Positions 27,246-38,168 of a DNA stretch of 64,000 bases are shown here, in pieces. Under the pieces are notes generated by a model. The model made no database searches. It worked only from the letters and a program-made list of their open reading frames with translations, and was not told the origin of the DNA. Within the stretch, counting starts at the first letter, position 1, and every line of letters starts with the position of its first letter. Origin of the DNA: Chloridium humicola (Eukaryota; Ascomycota; Sordariomycetes; Chaetosphaeriales; Chaetosphaeriaceae); NCBI GenBank assembly GCA_027569505.1, contig JAPDFF010000085.1:27510-91509 (forward strand), in the 5' to 3' direction. Position numbers and translations under genes: made by a program.

Positions 27246-29078
27246 CTAGAAGAAGCTATTTCCAATTGTCACAGCCGTGGTGTAGATCATGCAAACCACG
27301 CCCAACACCATCATAGCCAGATCCCCCCACTTCACCCACCTTTTCGTTGCCACCCCCTTCCAGTGCAGATACGCCGGGTAGACATACACCAACGGGACGC
27401 ATGCGACGGACCCAATAAGCGCCACAAACCGATCCAGATTCCCCGTCCCAGCAACTGAGACCAAACCACAAAACACCACCGCGCCAAACCGGAACGCATT
27501 CTTCACCCACTTCGTCCTCAAACTGCCCTTCCCCGACGTCATGTGCCCAAACATCCTATGCTCCATGATCCTAAGCGCCGGGAACAGCTGCACGGGGGTG
27601 CCGACTAAGACGGCAATGGCGTACAGCACCTGCACCGTGTTCACAAGCCGGCTGTCCTGCGGGAAGTTGTCGATGATCTCGATCTCGGTCCGGTTGCCAA
27701 AGACGGCGTAGCAGAGCGCGCCGACAGAGGTGAAGACGATTGTAATGAGCAGCATGACCAGCCCCAGCAGCGGCTCGAAATGGTGCGGATTGGCCATGCT
27801 GGATTGGATCGGGAGGATGAGGCCGATGCCTTCGAAGGTGAAGATTGCGGCGCCGATGGTGAGGGTGTATTGCGAGGGGTTGAAGAGCACCACGCTGGGC
27901 GCGATGCCGTTGTAAGACAGCGCGGTGCAGGTGAACCAGTAGATGTAGGAGACGCCGACGAGGATGCAGGCATCTGCCAGCAGTGCCACGGGGCCAAGCT
28001 TGGAGATGTTGCGAATCCAGGAGAGAGGAATCAAGATGACGAGCTGAAAGGCGATCAGCGCCGCTGTTGAGAACGGACTCTCGGCACCGGGCGTGACGGC
28101 GTTGAAGAAGCTCGTCAAGTTCTCCGCCACGAATACAATCCCCGCGCAAACGAAACCCAGCTGCGAGAGGGCGACCGAGAAGAGAATCAGCGTGCGCATT
28201 TTCGACCCAGAAATCTCCTGCCCGATCTCGCCGTATCCCCCACCGTAGTGCAACTTGCACTGCAACAGCAGGTGAAACGCCACCATGGTGATTGCCGAGA
28301 GAGCAGCCATCGTCAAACAGGAGAACAGTATCCCGCCGTTGCTGAACGCCTTCGGCAGGAACATGATCCCCGTGCCCACAAACGCCTTGATCAGCGTAAA
28401 GAACGTCTTGACCGTACCCGCTCCAGGGCCTGTTCTCGAGATCCTCGACGACGGCCTCCTCTCCCTCGCCAGCAGCGGCCGTCTCTCTCCCTCCTCTTCC
28501 TCTTCCTCCTCTTCCTCTTCCTCCTCCTCGGTAACCGCCTCTTCATCATCAGTATCCACCAAATCCTCGCCGGCAAAGCTGCCATACAGGTCCAAAAACT
28601 CGACAAAGTTTCTTGTAATGGGCAGCCTCGCGGCCATGAAATCGTGCGACTGGGTGGCGTGCTTGTGCCGGATGAACGCCCTGCGGAAGCCGCCGGGGGC
28701 GAGCTGGTCGCCGACGGTCAGCGGGGCCGCTTCCACATCATCCCCCTCTTCCTGCTGTTGTTGGAACTCGCGCGGAGAGTGGAAGGTGTTTGCGCGGCGG
28801 TGGGCCTGCGAGCGCGCTGCGGCTGCGTCGAGCTTGAACAGGTCGCGGTGAATGTCGCCGCCCTGGAGGCGTAGCGAAGACACCTCCGATGAGTGCTGTT
28901 GCTCTGTGGCCGAGCTTGGGGTGGCGGTGGTCGGAGAAATGGGGGGTTCGTCCGCATTTTTGTTGGTGCTCGGAGCGGCGGGGTGAAAATCGGCGGTGAA
29001 TCCGGACGGGAGGTGGTCGGCGATGACCTGCGCCTCGAGGTCGCGCCGGTCCCGTGACGCGGTTCTGTTGTCGGACAT
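27246..29078 (-). CDS. AVT-type vacuolar amino acid transporter (AAAP family)
   Basis: 610 residues, single exon, ATG 29078. A hydrophilic N-terminal region of about 225 residues includes a run of glutamates (EEEEEEEEEEEEEE near residue 190) and REFxEFLDLYGSFAGEDL, a motif recurring before the membrane part of AVT3/AVT4-like proteins. The membrane domain starts with GTVKTFFTLIKAFVGTGIMF LPKAF, the signature of the AAAP family, followed by about ten more helices (for example LCQLGFVCAGIVFVAEN-like, GIGLILPIQSSMANPHHF, FTSVGALCYAVFG). AVT3/AVT4 relatives export amino acids from the vacuole; direction and substrate are by family analogy. It ends in a helix (VLGVVCMIYTTAVTIGNSFF). Confidence 0.88.
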   Translation of the reverse strand: MSDNRTASRDRRDLEAQVIADHLPSGFTADFHPAAPSTNKNADEPPISPTTATPSSATEQQHSSEVSSLRLQGGDIHRDLFKLDAAAARSQAHRRANTFHSPREFQQQQEEGDDVEAAPLTVGDQLAPGGFRRAFIRHKHATQSHDFMAARLPITRNFVEFLDLYGSFAGEDLVDTDDEEAVTEEEEEEEEEEEEEGERRPLLARERRPSSRISRTGPGAGTVKTFFTLIKAFVGTGIMFLPKAFSNGGILFSCLTMAALSAITMVAFHLLLQCKLHYGGGYGEIGQEISGSKMRTLILFSVALSQLGFVCAGIVFVAENLTSFFNAVTPGAESPFSTAALIAFQLVILIPLSWIRNISKLGPVALLADACILVGVSYIYWFTCTALSYNGIAPSVVLFNPSQYTLTIGAAIFTFEGIGLILPIQSSMANPHHFEPLLGLVMLLITIVFTSVGALCYAVFGNRTEIEIIDNFPQDSRLVNTVQVLYAIAVLVGTPVQLFPALRIMEHRMFGHMTSGKGSLRTKWVKNAFRFGAVVFCGLVSVAGTGNLDRFVALIGSVACVPLVYVYPAYLHWKGVATKRWVKWGDLAMMVLGVVCMIYTTAVTIGNSFF

Positions 29079-29378
29079 GGTGTGGTGAAAAGCACCTAGG
29101 TGTGGTTACTGTCGATCATCGAATTGTGGAGGGTTGAGCCTGGTGAGTGGGTGTGGAAAGTTGGGTAAGTTATCCGGTCGAGCAATTGGGGCAAAAAAGC
29201 GGCAACCATCGGGATGATGTCACCAATGGGTTCGCGCTGGGCCCAGACTCACCGCCCAAGCAGCATCAACAATTGGCCAGCAATTGCACGTGGCGACTTG
29301 CTGGAGCCTCAACTCTGTGAGGTTTGGGCCATCTAGTCTATTTTTGGGTTCCCGATAAATTACTCCGAGGCAGACATC

Positions 29379-30895
29379 CTAGTTCTTCTTGACAAACGCC
29401 TCAATGGCCTCGATCTGCGCCAGCACCGAGCTGCTGCTGGTGCCGCCGTACGTCGACCTCTGCTCAACGCTCCTCTCAAAGTCAAACACCTGCGCGACGT
29501 CCTCCTCGAACAGAGGCGAGATCTCCCTGAGAGCATCAAGCGGCAGCGCCGAGATGGAGCACTGCGACTCCTCGGCCTTACGCACGATGGAGCCGGCGAT
29601 GTGGTGAGTCTGGCGGAAGGGCACGCCCTTGCGCACCAGGTAGTCGGCGATGTCGGTGGCCAGCATGTCGTCGGTAAGCGCTGCCTTCATCTTGTCGCCG
29701 TGGACCTTGAGCGTGGCAAGCACGCCCTGGGTGATGCGCACGCAGTTGGACACGGTCTTGATACAGTCGATCATGGGCTCGACCGACTCCTGGAGATCCT
29801 TGTTGTACGAGGTGGGGAGGGACTTGAGCGAGGCGAGGAAGCCAGAGGCCTGTTACAGTCAGTACCAATGCCGGAAATGGAGTGTAGAGTGAAACGCACC
29901 TGGCCCATGACACGGCCAGCCTTGCCCCTGATTAGCTCCAGGCTGTCGGGGTTCTTCTTCTGGGGCATCAGACTGCTGCCCGTGCTGTAGGCATCGGCAA
30001 CCTGCACGAAGCCAAACTCGGCGGTCGAGAACAGGATAAGGTCCTCAGCCAGACGGCTAAGATGGGCCATCAGCAGGCTGGACCACTGCAGAATCTCAAC
30101 AACGAAATCACGGTCCGCCACAGCGCACAAGCTGTTGGGGTGCACCGAGTGGAAGCCGAGATCCTTGGCCATGAATTCGCGGTCAATGCCGAAGGGGTTG
30201 CCGGCGAGCGCGCCGACGCCGAGAGGGCAGGCCGAGACGCGCTCCTGCACGCCCTCGAGGCGCTGGAGATCGCCCTTGAGGAAGGTAGCATGCGACAGCA
30301 GCCAGTGGGAGAATCGGACCGGCTGGGCGCGCTGCAAGTGTGTGTAGCCGGGCATCAGGAAGGGCATGCACTCCTTTGCCCTGACGGCGCTGACCTCGAG
30401 GAGATCCTTGAGCGCGCTAGCAATGCCAACCAGCTGCTCGCCCGCCCAGAGGCGCATGTCGACGCCGACCTGCTCATTGCGCGAGCGGCCGGTATGCAGC
30501 TTGCCGGCGGCGGAGCCGATCAGCTCGCCGAGGCGGCGCTCGTTGGCGGTGTGGATGTCCTCGTCGGACTTGGTGTCGATGACGAACTTGCCCTCCTCCC
30601 ACTCCTTCTCAACCTGCTTTAAGCCGGTGACGATCTGGACGAGCTCCTCCTCGGAAAGGATGTTGAGCTTGCGCAGAGCCTTGGCCCAGGTAATCGAGCC
30701 GTGGAGATCGGCCTTGTAGAGCACCTTGTCGAACGAGAGCGACTCGTTGAACTGGAACATCAGGTCGTCGATTGCGCCTGTCCATTGCGCCGTCTGTGTC
30801 AGCTGAACCCGCCCAAAAATTGGTCAGCGCAGTCAATTGATCGTACCGGTGAAGCGGCCGCCCCAGAGGAGCGTGGGTGCTGTGGTGGGAGCCAT
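29379..30895 (-). CDS. Argininosuccinate lyase
   Basis: Three exons, 30895..30847, 30777..29900, 29849..29379; 465 residues, the usual size. It cleaves argininosuccinate to arginine and fumarate, the last step of arginine synthesis, in the cytosol. Seen: LLWGGRFTGAIDDLMFQFN at the start (split by intron 1), KSDEDIHTANERRLGELIG, GKLHTGRSRNEQVGVDMRLW, MPGYTHLQRAQPVRFSHWLL, NPFGIDREFMAKDLGF, and the fumarase/aspartase superfamily signature GSSLMPQKKNPDSLELIRGK with the catalytic serine loop. The C-terminus RSTYGGTSSSSVLAQI matches the family. Intron 2 (29850..29899) is 50 nt. The gene corresponds to yeast ARG4 and Neurospora arg-10; I leave the symbol generic for this species. Confidence 0.95.
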
Positions 30896-31630
30896 GGTTG
30901 CGGTGGTTGAGGGTTTGTTGGGAGACGGTCGGAGGAGCTTAACACAACGCTAGTCCAGTCACTGTTTGGTCACTGTGTGATTCATCCAAAAAATTGGGAT
31001 CCACCACAGATAACTAGCACCATGTGATAAGCTTTTGTCCTTATCGGCCACAGTCTTGGCGGTGGTGGTGACGGCAACCCGTTGTTGGAAGTGATGAGTA
31101 ATCTGGATGCCTCAGGCCAGCCAGGGCCAGCCCCTGGGCCCACCAAAATTGGGTGCGGAGAAGGGCGCACCGCGGCTGCGTTCCAGCGAAGCCGATCAGT
31201 CCCAACCAAGTCAATCAGGACAGAGAATATCACCAGATTTGAGCCCATTTAATTGCCGTGCCCTGCGTAGAGCCAATATTCATTTACCCACGATAACACC
31301 CAACACAGATCCAGCAAGTTCTTGCGATGTCTTGAGTGTCTTCAAATTCAGTTGCACTTAACGGGGCATGAACGAACGGAAGACCTCTCTCTGACTCTCG
31401 AGGACCGCGGCACCACTGATTGGAGTAATCTGGAATTGAGGGGCAAGCTAAGGTCAGTATTGGTCTTCAATGTCTGGTCTATTCTATTCGATCTTAAGCA
31501 ATAACTAACACACACGGGGTTGTTGTGAGCGAGCATAAGGGTCGCCACAAACGGAAAGTCAACAAACAAATGAAAAGGGGCTGTCAGGGCTTGGCAAATC
31601 CCCTGAGCTCCTCAAGTGCCAACTTTCAGC
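30896..31630. other. Spacer between argininosuccinate lyase and hydrolase genes
   Basis: Contains the lyase promoter and the hydrolase 3' flank. No gene seen. Confidence 0.4.
30978..30984 (+). promoter_or_regulatory. Possible Gcn4/CPC1-type site upstream of the lyase
   Basis: TGATTCA, one base from the Gcn4/CPC1 consensus TGASTCA, 83 bp upstream of the lyase ATG. Arginine genes are known targets of cross-pathway control, but a 7-bp near match is weak evidence. Confidence 0.25.
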
Positions 31631-33112
31631 TCACCTGCCCTTGAACCCCGGGCCAAAAAGCAGGTCCAATACCTCCTTGGTATCTTTCTTGATCGACCCA
31701 TGAGTCATCCCCTCTTTCGGTTTGATCACCACACACTCCCCGATTTTCTTCACTGTCTGTCTAGAGAGTTCTGGGTCGACAAATATGTCGTCGTCGAAGA
31801 TCATGGCCTTGACAGGCACTTTGTTCTCCCTCAAAGCGTTTTCGTCGTAGAGATGAGGCCAGTCCTTCTTCTTAGCTAGCTCCCTGGCCACTTCTTTGAA
31901 CCGTTCCAGCTTTTCCCCTGCATCATCAAGCATGAACGGGTGAATCATCTCTCCCGAGAAGTAGAGCTCCATATCCGAGGTGATGTCGCTGAGGAAGTTG
32001 AATCCCTTTTGCAGCCATTGAAAGTGAGAGCTCCCGCCGTTTCTGACAACTTCCTGAGCCGCCCAGTTAGACGCCACATCCGGACCAGCAATGTATATTG
32101 CCTCGTGCAGCACCCCGTACAGCGGTCGATCAGGCAATCGGAAGGTCGATGCGTCATTCTCGACAAACTTATCAACCGTCGACCGAGATATTTCCCCCGT
32201 TTCTTTGAATTCATTGAAGAAGCTTTGAACCCAGTCATGCACCTCCTTCGGCCCATTCGGACCCCCCAAACGCCTCCCCATGGTGAGAAAACCACGCGCA
32301 GTAAGCCACTGTTCAACCCTGCCAGTTTTGTCCGGAAGTTTCAATCCCTTGCCACCCTCGCTGCGCGCCAAGGCCTTGACAATCTCGACGATCTTCTCTC
32401 TGTCGCCTGGGTAGGCGTTGTAGTAGTCTTGGTTCTTCTGGCACAGCCGAGCGTACAGCGCTTTGTACACACTTTCAGGGGTTTGGCCAACCGGTGGCAG
32501 TCCGGCAGTGAGGTAGACGCCTTCCAATCCCCCAGGACAGAACGAAAGGTACGTCGTGGCAATCCATCCCCCAAATGACTGCCCGATGAGGATAAACTTG
32601 ACGTTGTTGAGACACTTCCGAATGGCCTCGAGGTCGGCAACAATGGCATCTTGGCGAAAATGCGCCAGGTAGTTGGCCGTCAAGGGCTCAATCGGAGTGC
32701 TTGCCGTGATGTCACTGCCACTGTTTTCGCAGCCGCGGTAATTGGGGTAGAGAATGTCGAGGCCACGGTCTTTGGCAAACTGGTTAAGTCCGGGAATTCT
32801 GGCGGGTTTGTTACCATCCCCCGGGCCTCCACAAAGATACACCAAAATTTCGGTGATAGGCCCCTTGGATTTATCCGAAAATCGCGCCTGATATTCCGCC
32901 TCGCAATTCGAAGTAGCATCTCGGGGCGTGTAAACCAGCTCTGCGCTAATTTGAAGTTTAGAGTCTTTAGACTCAGACTTGTTGTGGTCTAAGGGGACAC
33001 TGAACTCAAGCGTCATAACATTGAAGCCAAAGCTATCCAGGTCTTTGCGTTTAACTGGGCCAACCGGTTTCCGCGTAGCGGCTTTGACCTTGTCCCAGCT
33101 GATTGATGCCAT
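31631..33112 (-). CDS. Prolyl aminopeptidase-like alpha/beta hydrolase (S33)
   Basis: 493 residues from ATG 33112. VYLCGGPGDGNKPA supplies the oxyanion-hole HGGPG-like motif, LYPNYRGCENSG follows, and LIGQSFGGWIATTYL holds the nucleophile serine near residue 179. KAMIFDDDIFVDPELS probably carries the catalytic aspartate and KEGMTHGSIKKD the histidine. This is the layout of proline iminopeptidases, which remove N-terminal proline from peptides in the cytosol; no signal peptide is seen. An in-frame upstream ATG (MPSYIAITSQHLG, 33202) and an open frame to 33310 leave the start uncertain; MASISWDKVKAATRK is preferred because fungal relatives begin close to it and the upstream residues show no domain. 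Confidence 0.82.
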   Translation of the reverse strand: MASISWDKVKAATRKPVGPVKRKDLDSFGFNVMTLEFSVPLDHNKSESKDSKLQISAELVYTPRDATSNCEAEYQARFSDKSKGPITEILVYLCGGPGDGNKPARIPGLNQFAKDRGLDILYPNYRGCENSGSDITASTPIEPLTANYLAHFRQDAIVADLEAIRKCLNNVKFILIGQSFGGWIATTYLSFCPGGLEGVYLTAGLPPVGQTPESVYKALYARLCQKNQDYYNAYPGDREKIVEIVKALARSEGGKGLKLPDKTGRVEQWLTARGFLTMGRRLGGPNGPKEVHDWVQSFFNEFKETGEISRSTVDKFVENDASTFRLPDRPLYGVLHEAIYIAGPDVASNWAAQEVVRNGGSSHFQWLQKGFNFLSDITSDMELYFSGEMIHPFMLDDAGEKLERFKEVARELAKKKDWPHLYDENALRENKVPVKAMIFDDDIFVDPELSRQTVKKIGECVVIKPKEGMTHGSIKKDTKEVLDLLFGPGFKGR

Positions 33113-35010
33113 GGTGTACCCACGGGGAATCTCACGTCTTGCTTGTCTGACTGATATTGGGAGACCGAGATGCTGTGATGTAATGGCGATGTAACTGGGC
33201 ATTTCCTGCCTGGCGGGGAGTGACGGAAAAGACCAAATTGTTGTCTTGTTGCGCGTGTATCCTTGTTCTGCAAAGAGCAATCCAATTGGTAAGCTTGGGG
33301 GATAGTACAAAATGATGAGGTGATACAGAACTTACGATCTCGAGACCTGGCTGCCACCTTTCGCCATCTTATATCACCAACATCCTTTATTCGCCCTTCC
33401 TCTGCCCGTTTCATGTTGTTCGAGCGCTGGGCCGATGGTGAAACAAAGCCGTCCAGAGCTTGATCTCGGCGTCGGCGCCGCCCGGGGATCATGTCGACAA
33501 GAAGGTGTTTCCAAGCTTGCTTCTCCAACCACCAACGCCGTGTTTATGAACCTACAGCCTCGCCTATGATTCCGTGTGGCTTTTAAACCTGCCAGGGTAA
33601 ACGAATGCCAGGGGTAAACGAATGCCAGGGGCAGGCCGCAAGGTAAGCGAGTGACCCCCTGGGACTTATCAGTTGCTAGCTGGTCACCGGTGTATTGATT
33701 TTTGCTTTGCATGTGTATCCTTGCTGAAAATATTTTCTACATTATCGGTCTAGGACGGCATCAGACGGGTCCTGGGGTACGAGACAAAGAAAGCATGGTT
33801 CGATTCCATTTTCGTTCTGGCTACAGACACGGCAGGTTGGGGACCAACCGCTTGTTGCACTTTGTTGGCTTTCAACTGCTCTTTGTTGGTCCCCAGACCT
33901 GAACGGACTTGGCTGACTGTCTTACGATTTACAAGCTAAGTGCACAACGGCCAACACGTGGCAGGACCGTGTCTGTCCCGATTACCGGGACTAGAAGTCT
34001 AGAAAGGGACTGATAGCCAACATCCCGCAGACCGGTTCGACTCTTCACGCCACACGGTTCGGGTTCCTGCGCAATCTTGAATTTCTTTGATCTCCCGCTG
34101 TGTAACACAGGTCGTACAAAAGTCACGAGACCCAGCCCCCCTTTCCCGATGAGGAGATAATAATAACTTTCAGGCTGACCGATGTTGCAGACCGAGTTGG
34201 CCCCTTCACAGCGGTGAACGAACCCTGCTTGCGAGAACCAATTATTCCTCCTGTTTTGACCCAAGTCATGCAAAGAGAATATCTTCCGGCCTTCCCCTGC
34301 GCCGCGAACCAATTGCCTGGAAAACGGTCGGCATTCAAGCAGTGGCCAATTCTTGGGTTGCCTTGCCACAAAACAGACCCCAGCACCACGTTGTCCCACT
34401 GGTCTGCAGCCAGAGGTTAATGACTCGGAACTATTGGTCTTTTCGAGTCAATTCGTCCCGACGTAAGCATTCTAGTCATCAAGCGTCTTTGGCCATGGGG
34501 ATAACTAACCATCCGCACTCCATTCGTATCGCAGTTTTTTTTCAAGCTCTTGTTGGCTAGCCACGCCATTCTGGAACATTGGGGGAATTGGTGGCCGGCG
34601 TACTTTTCGCAGTGGCACAAACTCAGAGTAGACGGCTCGCAAAGGCGCAAAGACATCTAGCTCTCCGTGTATCAGGGCAATTAACCCTACCATGGTACGA
34701 TGGGTCCTGAGCCCCTGAGGCCTTTGAAAGATGTTTGCCGCTGGTTGTGGAAAGAATCACTCATTGCAATTGCGGTCATAATTGCAAGACAAGGGAAAGG
34801 CATCAAGTGTTATGTTGCCAGCCTTTCAAAATGTCCAGGGATGGAATATTAGAACTTCGTCTCGGAAGAAGTTTGACACAAAGGAAGGGAGTTAGATGCC
34901 CTTTTGTGGATCCCATCGGACAACGTTGGTGTGCTTATTAACCTGTTATCACCGATTCACCGATCATGACATCAATCAGCCATTGCTAAGCAGCAAAGTC
35001 CAACAGCTGG
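33113..35010. other. Long intergenic region, no supported gene
   Basis: About 1.9 kb with only short open frames. A GTAAACGAATGCCAGGG unit occurs twice in tandem near 33597-33630. GGTTCGATTCC at about 33798 resembles a tRNA T-loop, but no matching stems are present. Confidence 0.45.
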
Positions 35011-35014
35011 TAAC

Positions 35015-35021
35015 TATATAA
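35015..35021 (+). promoter_or_regulatory. TATA box of the NmrA-like gene
   Basis: TATATAA in GTAACTATATAAGATG, 80 bp upstream of ATG 35101. Confidence 0.45.
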
Positions 35022-35100
35022 GATGTTCATGTTTTGCATTGTCAAACATACATGGCTTGTTGAACGTCCTTAAGCAAGCCACTTCAGACAACCACCCACC

Positions 35101-36039
35101 ATGACAATCGGCATCTTCCCAGCCTCTGGGGCCCTCGGCACCAGCACTTACACCCACCTTCTCAGCCTCGTTCCCAACGACCAAGTCGTCCTCATCAGCC
35201 GACACCCCGAAAAGGTTCCCAAGTCTTACATCACCGCCGGCGTCCACCTCCGCCAAGCCTCGTACGAAAGCACCCCATCCGAACTCGAGGCCGCCTTCTC
35301 CGGCATCGACACGCTCTTCCTCATCTCCTACCCCAGCCATGTCCACGCCTACCGCACCAAAGTCCAGCTGCCCGCTGTCGACGCCGCCAAGAAAACAGGC
35401 GTCTCCCACATCTTCTACAGCTCTCTCGGCTTCGCTGGCGACTACCAACCCACCTCCCTCGCGGAGGTGATGCAGGCGCACCTCGACACAGAGCGCTACC
35501 TGGCCAAGCTCGCTGCCGAGGACCCTTCCTTCACCTACACCTCGGTTCGTGAAGGCCTCTACTCCGAGTCGACGCCCATCTACACGGCCTTTTTCGACCC
35601 GCGCCAGCCCGGAAATGGCGAGATCTGCATCCCGCACGACGGGTCTGGGCCCGGCGTCGCCTGGGTCAAGCGCGACGAGCTGGGGGAGGGAACGGCGCGG
35701 CTGATCGCGCAGTACGCGCAGGACAAGAAGGCGTTTGAGTTTGTGAACCGCACGGTGCTGCTCACAGGGCCGAAGGTGTGGACACTTGAAGAAACCGTCG
35801 CGCTGCTGGCGGAAATCGCGGGGAGGGAGGTCAGGATCAGAGAGGTGACGGTGGATGAGTACGTCAAGCTGCCGCAGGTGATGCCGTACTTCGGGTCTGA
35901 AGAAGCTGCGAGGACGTGGGCGACGGCATGGGATGCGATCAAGGCGGGCGAGACGACTGTTGTGACGCCAGATTTAGAGAAGATCCTGGGGCGGGAACTG
36001 GAGGCGTTTGATGTTGCTGTGAGGAAGCATTTTGCTTAA
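35101..36039 (+). CDS. NmrA-like NAD(P)-binding protein
   Basis: 312 residues, single exon. The N-terminus TIGIFPASGALGTSTYTHLL is a Rossmann dinucleotide-binding loop of the NmrA/atypical short-chain dehydrogenase type (GxxGxxG-like, with GIFPASGALG), followed by VVLISRHPEKVPK, FSGIDTLFLISYPS, VDAAKKTGVSHIFYSSLGFA and FTYTSVREGLYSES. Relatives include quinone oxidoreductase-like proteins and redox-sensing regulators that bind NAD(P) without catalysis; which applies is not clear. There is no YxxxK catalytic pair in the classical place. Codon use is strongly GC-ended, like the conserved genes nearby. The C-terminal part (FGSEEAARTWATAWDAIKAG) is ordinary for the family. Confidence 0.82.
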   Translation: MTIGIFPASGALGTSTYTHLLSLVPNDQVVLISRHPEKVPKSYITAGVHLRQASYESTPSELEAAFSGIDTLFLISYPSHVHAYRTKVQLPAVDAAKKTGVSHIFYSSLGFAGDYQPTSLAEVMQAHLDTERYLAKLAAEDPSFTYTSVREGLYSESTPIYTAFFDPRQPGNGEICIPHDGSGPGVAWVKRDELGEGTARLIAQYAQDKKAFEFVNRTVLLTGPKVWTLEETVALLAEIAGREVRIREVTVDEYVKLPQVMPYFGSEEAARTWATAWDAIKAGETTVVTPDLEKILGRELEAFDVAVRKHFA

Positions 36040-36522
36040 GCTGCAGTTGTCACTGAGATTGGGTCAGCTATGCTCCGAATAGAACCCAACGCGTATTCAG
36101 CTCACTCACCTCTTTTCCAAACTCCCTGCCCAGTACATTTTTCCAAGTGATGGTGATGTTGCGGGTGGCAAGGCCGAGTCAGATGGTGACCAGTTGCCCC
36201 ACATGGATAGCAATGTCAACACTCATGCAGCTGCTGCTATGAGGGGTGTTGGAAAATATGCAATCTGAATTCCCAAGGATCCACTGGTATCATACAAATG
36301 TTTGGCCCTCATCTCTGCCAAGCGAATGGTTTTTCTCGCCATAAAAGCAGAGCAGGACAGCGCAGACGCCCAAACCCGCAACCCGCCGTACTCCGTTGAG
36401 TTGATACAAACCAACCCCAAGTTCCAGCCAAGAAAATACGACTGAGATTGACAACCGCGTCACCCCAGCCTGAAAGACATAACCGTTTTGCGTCCAACTT
36501 CACACCCTATTCACACATCCAC
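36040..36522. other. Spacer between convergent NmrA-like and ISU1 genes
   Basis: 3' UTRs of two converging genes; nothing else recognised. Confidence 0.4.
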
Positions 36523-37345
36523 CTAAGCAGTAGCAGCCTCGAGCTTGGCCCCCCGGCCGGCGAGGCTGGTGGTTTTGACATCGGGGTTCTTCTTGTAGTA
36601 GTTGTTGATAGCCGACTTGATGGCGTCCTCGGCAAGCATGCTGCAGTGGAGCTTGACTGGTGGCAGGCACTGAAGAGGGGTGTTAGCCATGCGATACATA
36701 AATGCCGGAACCGAGGCCAACGTACCAGCTCCTTGGCAATCTCTGTGTTCTTGACTTTGGATGCCTGGTCGAGAGTCATGCCGCGGACGAGCTCGGTCAA
36801 ATAGCTAGATGAGGCACTGTGACAAAGTCAGCACAGGTTCTCGGATTCGGATATAAGGTGAGGCAAGTAAGCCCGGAGAAGCACCTACATCGCCGAACCG
36901 CATCCGAATGTCTTGAACCGGACATCGCTGATGACCTGTGTGGCGGGGTCGACCTTGATGTGAAGCCGCATAACATCGCCGCACTGTTGTATCAATCGGT
37001 CAGTACTCGTAAATATTGATTCGGATATGGCGGGGGATGCGTACTGCAGGGGCGCCGACCAGGCCTTCGCCGACCGACTGGTCCGATTTGTCGAGCGTTC
37101 CAACGTTCCGCGGGCGGGAATAGTCTGTCGCAAAGCGTGTCAGCATGTTCCAACCCCAAGCAGCTTGCTGCAACAGTCAAGGGGGATGTTGTGGCCAACG
37201 TACGATCAAGGACCTTCTCGTGGTATTGCCTCCTCTGGGGTTTAGCGACCAGGGGCGCGATCTGTCGGGATACCGGAGCAGCGATGGGCCGGACGGAGCT
37301 TGTCAAAGCTCTGGTAGAGACGGCGCGGAGGGTCCTCGAAAACAT
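36523..37345 (-). CDS. ISU1: Mitochondrial iron-sulfur cluster scaffold ISCU
   Basis: Five exons, 37345..37204, 37124..37045, 36983..36889, 36816..36726, 36669..36523; 184 residues with all frames consistent. It is the scaffold on which [2Fe-2S] clusters are built in the mitochondrial matrix. An arginine-rich presequence (MFSRTLRAVSTRALTSSVRP) precedes YHEKVLDHYSRPRNVGTLDK. All three cluster ligands are present: GAPACGDVM, TFGCGSAIASSS and KLHCSMLAEDAI, as is the LPPVK motif recognised by the dedicated Hsp70 chaperone. Four introns in so short a gene is a high density for this window. It is transcribed away from the ubiquitin hydrolase gene at 38169, so the 823-bp gap may hold both promoters. 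Confidence 0.95.
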
Positions 37346-38168
37346 TTTGGCTGCTGTGATAATCTTCTGGCTTGTGCGAAACAGGAATCGTAGGCTTTGT
37401 GGCGCTGAAATGGAGTTTGGGTGCCAATATCAAGTTGTGAAGTTGCTGGGTGATTTTGCTGGATGGAGGAGAGACGGATTCGCCAAAAAGTTCCTGGGGA
37501 TGCGGGACTTCAGCCATGACGAACCAAAGGGGCGATTCGGCATGGGGGTTGGCCCGAGCTCTGCTAACAAAAGCGGGCCTTTTTCAGGGCGAAAACAGGC
37601 TGGAGTTGTCAAGCACCGAACTTTTCCATGCATTTGGTTGGCACACGGGCATCCTGCCGACGTCGGCTGGAGCGGCCCAAGGCTCCACTTTTGCGGAGAT
37701 AAGATGAATCTGATAACGGAAAACCGAAGCAGCGCAGTGTGCCATGAAGTTTGTCAGCGGTCCACATCACAAGCCAGCATCTCCGAATGGGCTCCGAATC
37801 TGCATCGGTCGGAGAAATGGCATTTTGGAGCATGGTAAATTCCGAAACTCGGGATTTTGAGGCGACTTTAAGCACCTAGCAAGAACTATCTCGCCCTCCG
37901 CGACAAAAGGCTCGGGCCCTGTTAGTTCATATTAACCCCCTTTGCTGCATGGTCCAGACGCTTTGCCATCCCTGCCTCCAGCTGTCAACTGCATCATCGC
38001 GGGGCTGTTGCCTGTCCTTGTTGCCCCGCGTCTCAGCTGCTTCCAGCTTGTCTCCACCCGAAGCTGGAGCTCCAACTCGCAACACTACGAGCGACTGACT
38101 GCTCTTCCAGCTGACCAACAAGCAATTCCGCGAATCTGATTCAGAAGACAAGCTTACAGTTGAGGAAG
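37346..38168. other. Shared intergenic region between divergent ISU1 and UBP14 genes
   Basis: 823 bp without a supported gene; presumed bidirectional promoter region. No clear TATA box was seen. Confidence 0.45.

Noticed and set aside
33790..33815. tRNA-like T-loop GGTTCGATTCC
   Set aside because: No acceptor, D or anticodon stems could be paired around it.
35014..35637. 207-codon minus-strand frame
   Set aside because: Antisense to the NmrA-like gene; Gly/Glu/Val-rich composition is typical of a shadow frame.
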